From positions 1 to 64,000 of IMG/VR virus record IMGVR_UViG_3300043464_001679: a stretch of DNA of 64,000 bases; one strand, 5' to 3'. The notes under the pieces were generated by a model. That model was given only the letters and a program-made list of their open reading frames with translations, was not told the DNA's origin and searched no databases. Of this stretch, positions 43,952 through 52,712 are shown one piece after another (the first letter of the stretch is position 1; each line of letters starts with the position of its first letter). A program made the position numbers and the translations under genes. This DNA is from a virus.

Positions 43952-44360
43952 GATATCTGCTAGACAAACAGGTAAGACTACTAGATTAGTGGATGATTTA
44001 GTAAATTTTTTACAAACAAATGGTGATAAATCAGCTTTAGTTGTTTCATCACACAACCCCTCTAGAAAATCAATAAAACAAAAAATAATGGAGAAATGTG
44101 GTTTACCCTGTGTTAATAGGACTATAACTTCACACAAAATGTTACCACCTTCTAATAGTATGAAACAATATGTGGACGAGTTTTTTTATCTAGAACCAAA
44201 CAAATTAGTTTTGGATGAAAATGCATATTATACAGGTACCCCCAAAGAACGAATATATGGAATATATGAAGAAATTTACTGTACATTTCAAATAAAAAAT
44301 AATGGTAATATGGTACCTATTAAACCAATAAAAAGACATGGATTTGGAGGAAATAGTTGA
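43941..44360 (+). CDS. Small P-loop NTPase-like protein, 139 aa
   Basis: A Walker A motif lies at the very N-terminus (ISARQTGKTTRLVDDLVNFL) and a Walker B-like strand at KLVLDENA (~90-97). The phosphate-binding loop ARQTGKTT resembles that of terminase-type and helicase ATPases. At 139 aa only the first half of a RecA-like core fits, and helicase motifs III-VI are absent. It may act with another subunit or simply bind nucleotides. It overlaps its neighbours by 11 and 23 nt. Confidence 0.55.
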   Translation: MYVEISARQTGKTTRLVDDLVNFLQTNGDKSALVVSSHNPSRKSIKQKIMEKCGLPCVNRTITSHKMLPPSNSMKQYVDEFFYLEPNKLVLDENAYYTGTPKERIYGIYEEIYCTFQIKNNGNMVPIKPIKRHGFGGNS

Positions 44361-44724
44361 AAAATGGGAGATTACGGGTCTTCTATCTGATTTACCTAAT
44401 GAGTGGATTAAACAAAATTTAGCTTTAACTTACGAAAAAATAACCACTCACTTATTAGATGGTGACGCTAGTTATGTTACACTAACTTTCCCTATAGTAC
44501 ATAGAATTTGTAAAACAGGTTTAGTTATTACAAATATAGAACATTTTTTGGGTGAGGTGAATAATTTTTTCCATTCTAATCAACATTTATTAGATGGTAC
44601 TTATGATAGTATTGATATAGAGTTTGAACTTTGTAGGGTTTTTTCTGAAGATTATATGGAATGGTTAATAGATAACCCACAAAATCTAGAACCTAATAAA
44701 TTTTTACCAAAACATAATCTATGA
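44338..44724 (+). CDS. Hypothetical protein, 128 aa
   Basis: This acidic, helix-rich protein has an N-terminal LEEIVEKWEITGLLSDLPNE (partial) and a FELCRVFSEDYMEWLIDN helix near the end. It overlaps the upstream gene by 23 nt and the downstream by 4 nt (ATGA). The family is unknown. It belongs to a run of short co-translated genes. Confidence 0.52.
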   Translation: MDLEEIVEKWEITGLLSDLPNEWIKQNLALTYEKITTHLLDGDASYVTLTFPIVHRICKTGLVITNIEHFLGEVNNFFHSNQHLLDGTYDSIDIEFELCRVFSEDYMEWLIDNPQNLEPNKFLPKHNL

Positions 44725-45014
44725 TAGCTTTATATACATTGCTTGATATATGGTTTAATGAAACATACGGGTATTTAGGTTTTAAAATTTCAGAACCATA
44801 CCAAGATGAAGAAAATTTAAAGTTTTATTTTGGCATACTACATAACAACAATAAAACAGATATACGTAGAGTAAACTTAGAAAACATTATGGATTTTACT
44901 GTTGGTAATTTTGAACTTAGAAAAACAATATTTGATACTTTACTAAAATCACATGGGTATAGATTAGATAATGACTTTACACCGATAAAAAAAATCAATA
45001 AACTTAGTTTATGA
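44721..45014 (+). CDS. Hypothetical protein, 97 aa
   Basis: A small alpha/beta protein with ATGA overlaps on both sides. The N-terminus (LYTLLDIWFNETYGYLGFKI) is hydrophobic but has no clear signal peptide. It then contains LKFYFGILHNNNKTDIRRV. No function is recognised. Confidence 0.5.
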   Translation: MIALYTLLDIWFNETYGYLGFKISEPYQDEENLKFYFGILHNNNKTDIRRVNLENIMDFTVGNFELRKTIFDTLLKSHGYRLDNDFTPIKKINKLSL

Positions 45015-45346
45015 AGGTTGCTGTGATTGGTAGTAGAAATTTTAATGACTACGAAGAAGTCGAACAGGTGTTATCAAGTGTAAAGATAACATTATTGGTT
45101 TCTGGTGGTGCTAAAGGTGCTGATACCCTAGGTCAAAAGTACGCTGAAGAACATAATATTGAAACTAAAATATTTTTACCTGATTGGAAAAAATATGGTA
45201 AAAAGGCGGGTTTTTTAAGGAATTCAGATATTATAAACGAATCTGAATTAGTTGTAGCTTTTTGGGATGGTTTTTCTAAAGGTACCTTAGATTCTATAAA
45301 AAAGGCTGAAAAAAAAGGTAAAAATATATTATTAATAAGAATATAA
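45011..45346 (+). CDS. SLOG-family protein (DUF2493/YspA-like)
   Basis: The short Rossmann-like protein matches the SLOG superfamily. VAVIGSRNFNDY is the opening strand and turn, LLVSGGAKGADTLGQKYA is the nucleotide-binding loop, and PDWKKYGKKAGFLRN is the typical conserved segment. VVAFWDG follows and ends the core. SLOG proteins bind nucleotide-derived ligands or cleave them. The precise ligand cannot be told from the sequence. It starts inside the previous stop and ends 4 nt before the gp47-like gene. Confidence 0.78.
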   Translation: MKVAVIGSRNFNDYEEVEQVLSSVKITLLVSGGAKGADTLGQKYAEEHNIETKIFLPDWKKYGKKAGFLRNSDIINESELVVAFWDGFSKGTLDSIKKAEKKGKNILLIRI

Positions 45347-45350
45347 AAAT

Positions 45351-46175
45351 ATGACTGAAAATAAAAAAATACGTTTTATTTATCATTGTGCTGATTTACA
45401 CATCAGACTTTATAAAAGACACGATGAATACCGTGAACAATTTCAAAAGTTCTTTGATTCAGTTAAAGAACATATGGAAGAAAACAACCTTAACAGAGAA
45501 GAGGTTAGGATTGTTATTGCTGGTGATGTGGTACACTCTAAGAATCAATTAACACCTGAATTGGTGGATTTAACAACATGGTTCTTTAAGAATTGTTGTG
45601 ACATTTGTGATACCATAGTTATTTTGGGTAACCACGATTTCTTAGCTAATAACTTAGATAGAATGGATGCTCTAACACCCATCATTGAAACGATGAATGA
45701 TAATAGACTTAAGTTTTTAAAACACACAGGATGTTTTGAGGATAAGAATATTGTTTGGTGTTTATATGGCCATATGGAAGGTTCACAGAGACCTGAAATA
45801 GAGAAGGCCAAAGAAGAGTTTGGTGACAAAACATACGTTGGTTTATATCACGACCCTTTGATTGGTTTAAAGACAAATGTGGGGTTTGAATTTGAGGACG
45901 GACAGGACATTTCTATTTTTGATGGTTGTGACTTTGTTTGTTGTGGAGATATTCACTTATATCAGGTAATGAATTATCATGGAATTACTATCGTACAACC
46001 ATCATCAATGATACAACAAGATTTTGGTGAGTCTGTAGATAAACATGGGTTTGTTATATGGGATGTAGAAAGTAAAAAACACAAACACATACATTTAGAA
46101 TCTGATTACGGGTTCTACACATTTAAAATAAGTTCAATAGAAGATATTGAATCAGAATTAGAAAGATTAGTTTAA
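45351..46175 (+). CDS. 47: Recombination endonuclease subunit, gp47/SbcD-like metallophosphoesterase
   Basis: This Mre11-type nuclease pairs with the Rad50/gp46-type ATPase encoded at 49749 to resect DNA ends for recombination-dependent replication. All metal ligand motifs are present: CADLHIR, IAGDVVHSK, ILGNHDFLA, LYHDPLIG and CGDIHLYQ. It is 274 aa, shorter than T4 gp47 (339 aa), and probably lacks part of the C-terminal capping region. A second gene run separates it from gp46, unlike T4 where they are close. It is coupled to the next small gene by TAATG. Confidence 0.88.
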   Translation: MTENKKIRFIYHCADLHIRLYKRHDEYREQFQKFFDSVKEHMEENNLNREEVRIVIAGDVVHSKNQLTPELVDLTTWFFKNCCDICDTIVILGNHDFLANNLDRMDALTPIIETMNDNRLKFLKHTGCFEDKNIVWCLYGHMEGSQRPEIEKAKEEFGDKTYVGLYHDPLIGLKTNVGFEFEDGQDISIFDGCDFVCCGDIHLYQVMNYHGITIVQPSSMIQQDFGESVDKHGFVIWDVESKKHKHIHLESDYGFYTFKISSIEDIESELERLV

Positions 46176-46363
46176 TGGAACCAATAAAAAAATTAAAAAA
46201 ACACCATGTAACAAAGGTTAAATATGATGAATCTTTATGGCAGGAATTAAGTAATCTTTTTGAATCTAATAATACGAGGAATAGGGGTTTTATTAACTGG
46301 ATTATCACATCACCAGAATTAGCAAAAATTATAAATAATATGGATAATGAAAATAGGGGATAA
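46175..46363 (+). CDS. Small hypothetical protein, 62 aa
   Basis: A basic N-terminal stretch (KKLKKHHVTKVKYDESLW) is followed by LSNLFESNNTRNRGFINWII. It is coupled to gp47 by TAATG and overlaps the next gene by 17 nt. The family is unknown. Confidence 0.48.
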   Translation: MEPIKKLKKHHVTKVKYDESLWQELSNLFESNNTRNRGFINWIITSPELAKIINNMDNENRG

Positions 46364-46571
46364 AGTAAAATTTGAGGATAATTTTTCTGATACTATGTAT
46401 GGAATCATAGTCGGTAAAGAAGTACCTAGATGTAAATGTAAGGGTATGGGAAAATGGGTTATCGATTTTAATGGAGAAACAAAGTATATAAAAATAGGTG
46501 ACATTAGATTAAGTCACCATAATATGGAACCAAGTAAAAGTTCTTTAGGTTTTAATTTCAGTAATGGCTAA
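46347..46571 (+). CDS. Small SH3/KOW-like hypothetical protein, 74 aa
   Basis: The sequence begins KIGDKVKFEDNFSDTMYGII, the typical first strands of an SH3-like barrel, and continues with a CKCKGMGKWVIDF segment. The fold is a guess; there is no known family. It overlaps both neighbours (17 nt and 8 nt). Confidence 0.48.
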   Translation: MKIGDKVKFEDNFSDTMYGIIVGKEVPRCKCKGMGKWVIDFNGETKYIKIGDIRLSHHNMEPSKSSLGFNFSNG

Positions 46572-46971
46572 AAAATATCCTGATAATATTGTCTTTAACG
46601 AAGAAACAGATAAGTTTGACGCTAATTTAAAACATTACCCTACAACTGTGGGGTCACAAAAATTTGAAATTTTACAAATTGATAAATCTGATGCTTTAAA
46701 AGCTGATAAATACTTTAATAAAAGGTTGGAGGAGTTAAAAGAAGAGTACAATAAATTAATAAATGAGTACGAAACAACAAAATTATTATATAGTACGAGT
46801 TACGGATTTCAACCAATATTAGGGCATTTATACCACATTTATAGGGGTAAAGATGGGAATACTTTTCTTAGTTTAATTAATCCTAATGAGTGGAATAAAG
46901 AATATTTAGGTTCCTACAGACTAAATACTAACGGTACATGGGAAAATATTAATGTTAATTTAAAAATATAA
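46564..46971 (+). CDS. DUF2452-like protein, 135 aa
   Basis: The C-terminal half, GFQPILGHLYHIYRGKDGNT (partial) then FLSLINPNEWN, fits DUF2452, a family I recall mostly from Bacteroidetes. An N-terminal coiled-coil helix (LEELKEEYNKLINEYE) precedes it. The molecular function is unknown. It supports the host assignment weakly. Confidence 0.55.
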   Translation: MAKKYPDNIVFNEETDKFDANLKHYPTTVGSQKFEILQIDKSDALKADKYFNKRLEELKEEYNKLINEYETTKLLYSTSYGFQPILGHLYHIYRGKDGNTFLSLINPNEWNKEYLGSYRLNTNGTWENINVNLKI

Positions 46972-46975
46972 ATAA

Positions 46976-47575
46976 ATGAATCGTAATTTAACCTTACAAG
47001 AAAAAAAAGAAAAACTACTATCAAATTCTTTCCATACTTTAAATCAAAACATAACTAGTGGTAATCAACAAATTAGTCGTGATAGATATGAGGGTTTTAG
47101 GGAAGATATTACAGCTTTAATGGAATACTTTGAACACCATAGAGTTTACGTTGTAGATCTTCCAGCTAATATAATACCACACCCTGAAAACAGAAGAAGA
47201 AGAGTAGACCCTGAATTAGCTAACACCCCAACAACAAAAACTTTAGTAGTAAACTCATGGCGCTTTGATAACTTATATCTATTAACAGAAAAGTTCAATC
47301 AACTTTTAGATGAAAATAAAGAAATATTTGTTTATGTTATAGAGACGGTACAATTTTATGATCCTATGAATTTTGAACCAACCTATAGATATATGGTTAG
47401 GTTTGGAACTATTGATTTAGATTATTGGTATAATCCTGAGTATAGAGAAGAAATAAATGAACCTGTACAACCTGAACAATATTTTGAGAGATATACTAGA
47501 AATAGGACTGAAAATAATTTAGAAGAAAATAAACCGATGTCTGTGGGTAAAAGTATTTTAAAACATAAATTTTAA
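46976..47575 (+). CDS. Hypothetical protein, 199 aa
   Basis: Unrecognised. The N-terminus is basic and helical (LQEKKEKLLSNSFHTLNQN) and the centre is strand-rich (HRVYVVDLPANIIPHPENRR, EIFVYVIETVQF, YMVRFGTID). The protein ends with a basic peptide (VGKSILKHKF). It starts 4 nt after the DUF2452-like gene and ends 6 nt before the Dda-like helicase gene. Confidence 0.55.
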   Translation: MNRNLTLQEKKEKLLSNSFHTLNQNITSGNQQISRDRYEGFREDITALMEYFEHHRVYVVDLPANIIPHPENRRRRVDPELANTPTTKTLVVNSWRFDNLYLLTEKFNQLLDENKEIFVYVIETVQFYDPMNFEPTYRYMVRFGTIDLDYWYNPEYREEINEPVQPEQYFERYTRNRTENNLEENKPMSVGKSILKHKF

Positions 47576-47581
47576 ATAAGA

Positions 47582-48952
47582 ATGGAGTTAATTATTAAAA
47601 ACATAGAGCCAATAAACGAAGAACAAAAAAGAGTTATTAAAGAAGTTAGAAATTTCATTAATAACGGTGATCCAAATGATTGGTTTGTTTTAGAAGGAAA
47701 AGCAGGAACGGGTAAAACAACTATAATTACCAAAGTCATCGAACCTTATATCAATAAAAAAAGAATTGAGGTTTCAGCTTTATCTCATAAAGCTAAAAAA
47801 GTTTTATGGAATAAGGTTATTGATGTTTATGGTGAGGAAAATATTGGTTTAAGTTCTAGGAGTGTTTCTTCCATGTTAGGAATGACTTTAGATATGGAAA
47901 GTGGTAAATTTACTAAAATCTTTAGCAAAAAGAAACCACCTATTAGATGGGACGATATTATTATTGTTGATGAAGCATCAATGATTAATGAGGAGGGTTT
48001 AAAACTAATAATGGAATTAAAAAAACCTAAAGCCAAAGTTATTTTTATTGGTGATGTAGGTCAGTTACCACCGATAAGGGAAGATGGTGATGAAAATGTT
48101 GGTAAAATAAGCCCCGTTTTTAATACCATGAATAAAATAACTTTATTAAATAGGGTTAGACAAAGTTCCGATAGTAATATATTACCATACTCTGATTTTT
48201 ATTGGGATAATTCAGTTAAAAATGATGGTATAGATGAAGACCCGATACCACTAAATAAAAGAAAAAGTTGTGAACAAATGGTTTTTTCTGATAATTTAGA
48301 AGAAGTTTTATCAGAAAATGTTGATTTATTTTTGGAATCAATACAAAATAAAAATACTGATTTAGTTAAAGTTATTGTTTATAGAAATAACACAAAAAAA
48401 GCTATTAACTGGTACATTAGAAATTTATTATTTGGTCAACCTAAAGAATATGAGTTAGGTGAAATTATTATTTTTAACGATAATTATATTGTAGACGATA
48501 TTGATGAAGATATAATAGAAAATTCATCAGAATGGAATATAGTTCAAATTACAGAAAAAGTTTTTTATAAAAAATATAAAGGTTATACTTTAGTTCTTAC
48601 TGATGAACAAAATACTTACAATGTTGATGTTATCAGCAGTGAAAGTATTAATGATTGGAATAAACATGTTTCAGATTTATTTACAAAAGCTAAAAAAGAA
48701 CCTTTTGGTAAGTCTAGAAAATTAGCCTTAATGAAGGCATGGGAGGCAAAGAAAAGATTTGCTGATATTGATTATGCGTATACAATAACATCACATAAAT
48801 CACAAGGTTCAACCTATAAAAATGTTATTGTTGTTGAAGATGATATTTTGGAAGTGGCTATGATAGGTAATATTGAAAAATCACAATCTTTGTATGTCGC
48901 GATAACTAGAGCATCAGATAAAGTTTATATTGTGTCAGGATTGAATAGTTAA
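47582..48952 (+). CDS. dda: SF1B DNA helicase, Dda-like
   Basis: This 5'-3' helicase displaces proteins and aids origin firing and recombination. It is 456 aa (T4 Dda 439). Motifs are in order: Q-like NEEQKRVIKEV, Walker A EGKAGTGKTT (~38-46), motif Ia SALSHKAKKVL, motif II IIVDEASMI, motif III GDVGQLPP, LNRVRQ (motif IV-like), TSHKSQGSTYKNV (motif V) and YVAITRASDKV (motif VI). The hook/tower region between motifs III and V is present. The next gene starts 1 nt after its stop. Confidence 0.9.
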   Translation: MELIIKNIEPINEEQKRVIKEVRNFINNGDPNDWFVLEGKAGTGKTTIITKVIEPYINKKRIEVSALSHKAKKVLWNKVIDVYGEENIGLSSRSVSSMLGMTLDMESGKFTKIFSKKKPPIRWDDIIIVDEASMINEEGLKLIMELKKPKAKVIFIGDVGQLPPIREDGDENVGKISPVFNTMNKITLLNRVRQSSDSNILPYSDFYWDNSVKNDGIDEDPIPLNKRKSCEQMVFSDNLEEVLSENVDLFLESIQNKNTDLVKVIVYRNNTKKAINWYIRNLLFGQPKEYELGEIIIFNDNYIVDDIDEDIIENSSEWNIVQITEKVFYKKYKGYTLVLTDEQNTYNVDVISSESINDWNKHVSDLFTKAKKEPFGKSRKLALMKAWEAKKRFADIDYAYTITSHKSQGSTYKNVIVVEDDILEVAMIGNIEKSQSLYVAITRASDKVYIVSGLNS

Positions 48953-48953
48953 A

Positions 48954-49697
48954 ATGGAGTTACCTAAAGATTTAAAAGACGAAATATGGGAGTTCTGCCG
49001 ATTGAATGATATTACTGATTTGAATGCTTTTATGCTTAGGATGTTGAGACAAGGTTATACAACGGAAAAATATGGACCAACACCATTTAAAATAGGTGGT
49101 GAGACTATAAAGGAGGTTGTTGTGGAAAAAATTGTTGAGGTACCTGTTGAGGTTATTAAGGAAATAGAAAAAATTGTTGAAGTACCTGTTGAAGTTATTA
49201 AGGAAATAGAAAAAATTGTTGAGGTTATTAAAGAGGTTCCTGTTGATAGACTAGTAGAAATTATTAAAGAGGTTCCTGTTGAGGTGATAAAAGAGGTAAT
49301 TGTAGAAAAAACAAGTGGAGAACAAGAAAAATGGGTGGAAAAGGAGGTAATTGTTGAAAAACGAGTGGAAATACCTGTTGAAGTCATCAAAGAGGTCGAA
49401 AAAATTGTTGAGGTACCTGTTGAAGTTATAAAGGAAGTTTTTATTGAAAAAGAGGTTGTAAAAGAAGTCCTCGTTGAAATAGAAAAAATTGTTGAGGTAC
49501 CCATTAAAAACGATGAACAGGTTAAAAAATTAGAACAGCAAATCCAAAACCTTAAAATAGAGTTAGAACTAGAACAAAATAGGAATTATCAACCAGTGAA
49601 ATTAGAAAAACCAAAAGAAGAAAAAAATAAAAATATGTTAGGTAGTATTATTAATTGGGTTTCTAAGGGTGAAAGAGATGATTTATATGGTGAATAA
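48954..49697 (+). CDS. Protein with long VEVPVEVIKE-type repeat, 247 aa
   Basis: A short N-terminal domain (residues 1-45; LPKDLKDEIWEFCRLNDITD and a basic helix) is followed by ~145 residues of a degenerate 11-14 residue repeat, IVEVPVEVIKEIEK, with variants VIKEVPVDRLVEII and VEKEVIVEKRVEIP. A conventional coiled coil (VKKLEQQIQNLKIELELEQN) and a short C-terminal tail complete the protein. Alternating Val/Glu with Pro every 11-14 residues makes an extended or beta-helical rod more likely than a plain coiled coil. It follows Dda by 1 nt. It may be a spacer, length-measuring or tethering protein; no function is known. Confidence 0.62.
   Translation: MELPKDLKDEIWEFCRLNDITDLNAFMLRMLRQGYTTEKYGPTPFKIGGETIKEVVVEKIVEVPVEVIKEIEKIVEVPVEVIKEIEKIVEVIKEVPVDRLVEIIKEVPVEVIKEVIVEKTSGEQEKWVEKEVIVEKRVEIPVEVIKEVEKIVEVPVEVIKEVFIEKEVVKEVLVEIEKIVEVPIKNDEQVKKLEQQIQNLKIELELEQNRNYQPVKLEKPKEEKNKNMLGSIINWVSKGERDDLYGE
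49120..49504 (+). repeat. In-gene tandem repeat encoding (I/V)VEVPVEVIKE
   Basis: The DNA repeats units such as GAAAAAATTGTTGAGGTACC and TGTTGAGGTTATTAAGGAAA many times. The units are similar but not identical, so the repeats diverged at the DNA level while the amino-acid pattern is kept. Confidence 0.7.
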
Positions 49698-49748
49698 CCA
49701 ACCCTTTATTTAATCAAAAATTTTAATTATCTTTTATAAAAAATAAGT

Positions 49749-52127
49749 ATGAACGACTTAGTTAAAGAAGTAAAAAATATTGTGCCTGAAAAGGCGAAAG
49801 TTCGTGTTATATGGGAAGATTTACCCGAAAATTACACACAAGAAAGATCAAAAAGAATTGTTAAATACATAACCGAAAAATACGGTAACCCAAATGTACA
49901 GGTTATCTTTAAACCTAAAAAAGTACTTACCGAAGGTGGTGAAGTAGAAATGACTGTCGCTGATAATGTAATGGATTCTACTTATCAAAGAAAATTATTT
50001 AAACAATGGGTTACAGATAATAAAGTTGATGTAGATTGGGATAGATTATTACGTTTAGACGATAAGGTTAATGAAAAATTATCTCAACAAAGAGAAACAG
50101 ATTATAGATATAGAAATTGGTATATTAAAGAGTTAGAGTGGTCTAATTTTCTTTCTTATGGTGATGGTAATAAAATATCTTTTAAAGAGTTAGAGGGTAT
50201 CACTGTTATTACATCTGACCCACTTAACATGGGTGGTAAAACTACTTTAGCTTTAGATTTACTTTTGTTCTTATTTTTTAACACAACAACAAAAGGTAGT
50301 ACAGCTATTAAAATGTTTAATCTTTTTAGAGAGGATTGTAATGAAGTTTCAGTTAAAGGTAAAGTGGCTATTGATGGTGTTGATTATATTATTGAAAGAA
50401 CTGTAGTACGTAAGGCTAAAAGAACTGGTGATGATTATACCACAAGAACTGATTTGTCTTTTTATAGAATATTACCTGATGGAAGTATAGAAAATTTAGA
50501 AGGTGAACAAAGACGAGAAACGGAGGAGTTTATTAAAAAATCGGTTGGTTCTGTGAATGATTTCTTATTAACAATAATTGCTGATGCTGACAATCTTGAG
50601 GACATCATTCATACCAAACCAACCGAAAAAGGTAGAATTCTATCTAGATTCATTGGTTTGGAGATAATTGAAGATAAAGAAACCATAGTAAAGGAGATGA
50701 AATCTAATTGGTCAAAGGGTCTTAAATCAGATATTTATAACATAACAGATTTATCTTCTGAAATAGAAAATCTAAAAGACACCAATATTAAAAATGAGTC
50801 TGATATTGAAGAAAATAAAAGTGATATAAAAGTTTTAGAAGAATCAATTCAATCAGCTACTAATAAAAAAGAAGATTTAATTTCTAGAAAAATAGAAATA
50901 GATTCAGAAGTTATTAATTTAAGGCCTGAAGATATTGATAGGGAAATAGAAGATATTTTAGAGAAGGGTAAGAAAAAGAAGGCTGAATATGAAGATGCCA
51001 ATTCTATTTTTAAAGAAATGGTGGAACCTGTTTATGATGAAGATTTACACAAAGAATATGTTAAACAAGAAAGAGAATTAACTTTAGAAGTTGAAAGGGT
51101 AAAATCTAAAATTAAAGAAACACAAGGAAGAATTAAAAATCTAGAAGAAGGTGAGTTTTGTTCACTTTGTAAACAACCCTTAGTTGATGTTGACCATTCT
51201 GAAGAAATTGAAGAGAATAAAAATTTATTAAATAAGTTAGGTTCAGACTTGCTTTCTTTAGGTGAAAAGTTGGTAGAAATTAGTACTTTAGTAAAAGAAC
51301 AAGATACAATTAAATCATCTGTTTCTGAATACGATAGGTCTTCATTAAAAGTGGATAAATTAAGTTTAGATTTGGAAAAATTTAAACTAGAGTTAAAGGA
51401 GAAAAAAGATTTAAAACAAAAATACGAGTCTAATCTAGACAATATCCAAAAGAACAAAGATTTGGATAGTAAAATTTTGGGTTATAATTCTAAAATAGGT
51501 AACCTACAATTAGAAAAAACTGAAAAAATAAAATTAGGTGAAAGATTATCTTCCGAGATTGAAAGTAATAAAATAAAAATAGCTAAAAACGAAGAATATA
51601 TTAAAACGATTAAATCAGAGGAAGAAATTAAATTAATTTTTGATATCTACGCTAGGATGGTTGGTAAAAATGGTATTCTAAAGATGATAATGAAAAGTGT
51701 TATGCCTTTGATTAATTCTGAATTAGATAGATTATTGATTGATACAGCACCATTTAAACTTGAGGTCGATATAAATGATAAGAAAGAGGTTGAGTTCTTA
51801 ATAATAAAAGAAAATGAAAATGGTGAAACAATAAAGTATCCTGTTAACGAGGGTAGTGGTTTTGAAAAAACTGTTGCGTCATTAGCATTACGTTGTGTTA
51901 TGTCTAAAGTTAGCTGTCTACCAAAACCTAATATAATCGTTTTTGATGAAATTTTGGGAAAAGTGGCTAATACAAATTTAGAGTTGATAGGTAATTTCTT
52001 TCAAAAATGTGCAGAAATGTTCCCTAATATTTTTATTATAACACATAATGAAATCGTTAGGGATTGGGCAAATAAAATCATTACTATTAAAAAGAAAAAT
52101 AATATTTCATCTTTAACGGTACAATAA
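49749..52127 (+). CDS. 46: Recombination endonuclease ATPase, gp46/SbcC/Rad50-like with N-terminal extension, 792 aa
   Basis: This ABC-type ATPase works with the gp47-like nuclease. Residues ~125-790 form the known plan: NFLSYGDGNKISF strand, a P-loop NMGGKTTLAL (the first Gly of GxxGxGKT is replaced), then a long coiled coil interrupted by a CSLC zinc hook (near residue 473). The signature-like GSGFEKTVASLALR and Walker B IIVFDEILGK follow. The first ~120 residues have no counterpart in T4 gp46 (560 aa) and contain VRVIWEDLPENYTQERSKRI. No ATG close to the ATPase core gives a better start. A TTTTATAAA box lies upstream. Confidence 0.85.
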   Translation: MNDLVKEVKNIVPEKAKVRVIWEDLPENYTQERSKRIVKYITEKYGNPNVQVIFKPKKVLTEGGEVEMTVADNVMDSTYQRKLFKQWVTDNKVDVDWDRLLRLDDKVNEKLSQQRETDYRYRNWYIKELEWSNFLSYGDGNKISFKELEGITVITSDPLNMGGKTTLALDLLLFLFFNTTTKGSTAIKMFNLFREDCNEVSVKGKVAIDGVDYIIERTVVRKAKRTGDDYTTRTDLSFYRILPDGSIENLEGEQRRETEEFIKKSVGSVNDFLLTIIADADNLEDIIHTKPTEKGRILSRFIGLEIIEDKETIVKEMKSNWSKGLKSDIYNITDLSSEIENLKDTNIKNESDIEENKSDIKVLEESIQSATNKKEDLISRKIEIDSEVINLRPEDIDREIEDILEKGKKKKAEYEDANSIFKEMVEPVYDEDLHKEYVKQERELTLEVERVKSKIKETQGRIKNLEEGEFCSLCKQPLVDVDHSEEIEENKNLLNKLGSDLLSLGEKLVEISTLVKEQDTIKSSVSEYDRSSLKVDKLSLDLEKFKLELKEKKDLKQKYESNLDNIQKNKDLDSKILGYNSKIGNLQLEKTEKIKLGERLSSEIESNKIKIAKNEEYIKTIKSEEEIKLIFDIYARMVGKNGILKMIMKSVMPLINSELDRLLIDTAPFKLEVDINDKKEVEFLIIKENENGETIKYPVNEGSGFEKTVASLALRCVMSKVSCLPKPNIIVFDEILGKVANTNLELIGNFFQKCAEMFPNIFIITHNEIVRDWANKIITIKKKNNISSLTVQ

Positions 52128-52162
52128 TTTTACATATCTTTGTACCAAGATATTTATAAATA
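52112..52162 (+). promoter_or_regulatory. Tandem host-type (TTTA-N19-TATCTTTG) and late-type (TATTTATAAATA) promoter
   Basis: TATCTTTG (52135-52142) fits the TAnnTTTG consensus with TTTA 19 nt upstream. TATTTATAAATA (52151-52162) ends 8 nt before the ATG at 52171. This is the same order as before the tail operon at 10174-10195. Confidence 0.55.
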
Positions 52163-52170
52163 AAAAGGTT

Positions 52171-52629
52171 ATGGAGAAAAGATATATAATCATTGTCTTT
52201 GGATCTTACAGAGGTGTTTACGAAGATTTAAACCATATCGCTAGTTCTGAAAACGGCGTTAATTATGTAGATGGTAATGGTATTTTTATGGGTACTTTTT
52301 ATAGTATTTACGATACTAAAGAAATGTATGACCTATTGTTAAGTATACCAGCATATTTGTTATTTGAAATAACCGATTCAAATACCAGTGTAGTAAACCT
52401 ACCAACAAAATATTTAAAGGGTTTATTCCCTGAAATAGAATCTGTAATAGACGAATTACAAAAAGGACCGTCTATTAAAGAGAAGAAGACTAGAAGAAGA
52501 AATAAAAAGTCTGTTGAGGTTGAGGAATATAATACTATTGATGATATTCTAGATAAACTTAGTAGAAACAATTATGATAGAACTTGTTTAACTGCTGGTG
52601 AAATAGAAATATTAGAAAAAGGTTCTTAA
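52171..52629 (+). CDS. Hypothetical protein, 152 aa
   Basis: The N-terminal ~85 residues form an alpha/beta domain (IIIVFGSYRGVYEDLNHI, LLSIPAYLLFEIT). A basic linker (EKKTRRRNKKS) leads to a C-terminal helix pair, TIDDILDKLSRNNYDRTCLT (partial), reminiscent of a short helical domain found at the C-terminus of some Bacteroidetes proteins. It has its own tandem promoter. The function is unknown. Confidence 0.58.
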   Translation: MEKRYIIIVFGSYRGVYEDLNHIASSENGVNYVDGNGIFMGTFYSIYDTKEMYDLLLSIPAYLLFEITDSNTSVVNLPTKYLKGLFPEIESVIDELQKGPSIKEKKTRRRNKKSVEVEEYNTIDDILDKLSRNNYDRTCLTAGEIEILEKGS

Positions 52630-52661
52630 TTTGGTTTTTTATTAATTTTTTATTATATTTG
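52630..52661 (+). promoter_or_regulatory. Host-type promoter TTTG-N20-TATATTTG
   Basis: TTTG 52630-52633 overlaps the previous stop and TATATTTG is at 52654-52661, with an ideal 20-nt spacer. It lies 51 nt before ATG 52713. It is one of the best matches to the Bacteroidetes consensus in the window. Confidence 0.68.
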
Positions 52662-52712
52662 TAAACTTAATTGTTTTTAAGTTAATCATTGACCCACCAA
52701 ATTAAAAAATTA

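Noticed and set aside
49055-49504. 149-codon open frame on the minus strand
   Set aside because: It is the reverse of the VEVPVEVIKE repeat and encodes a Ser/Thr/Ile repeat with no start context; the + strand frame explains it.
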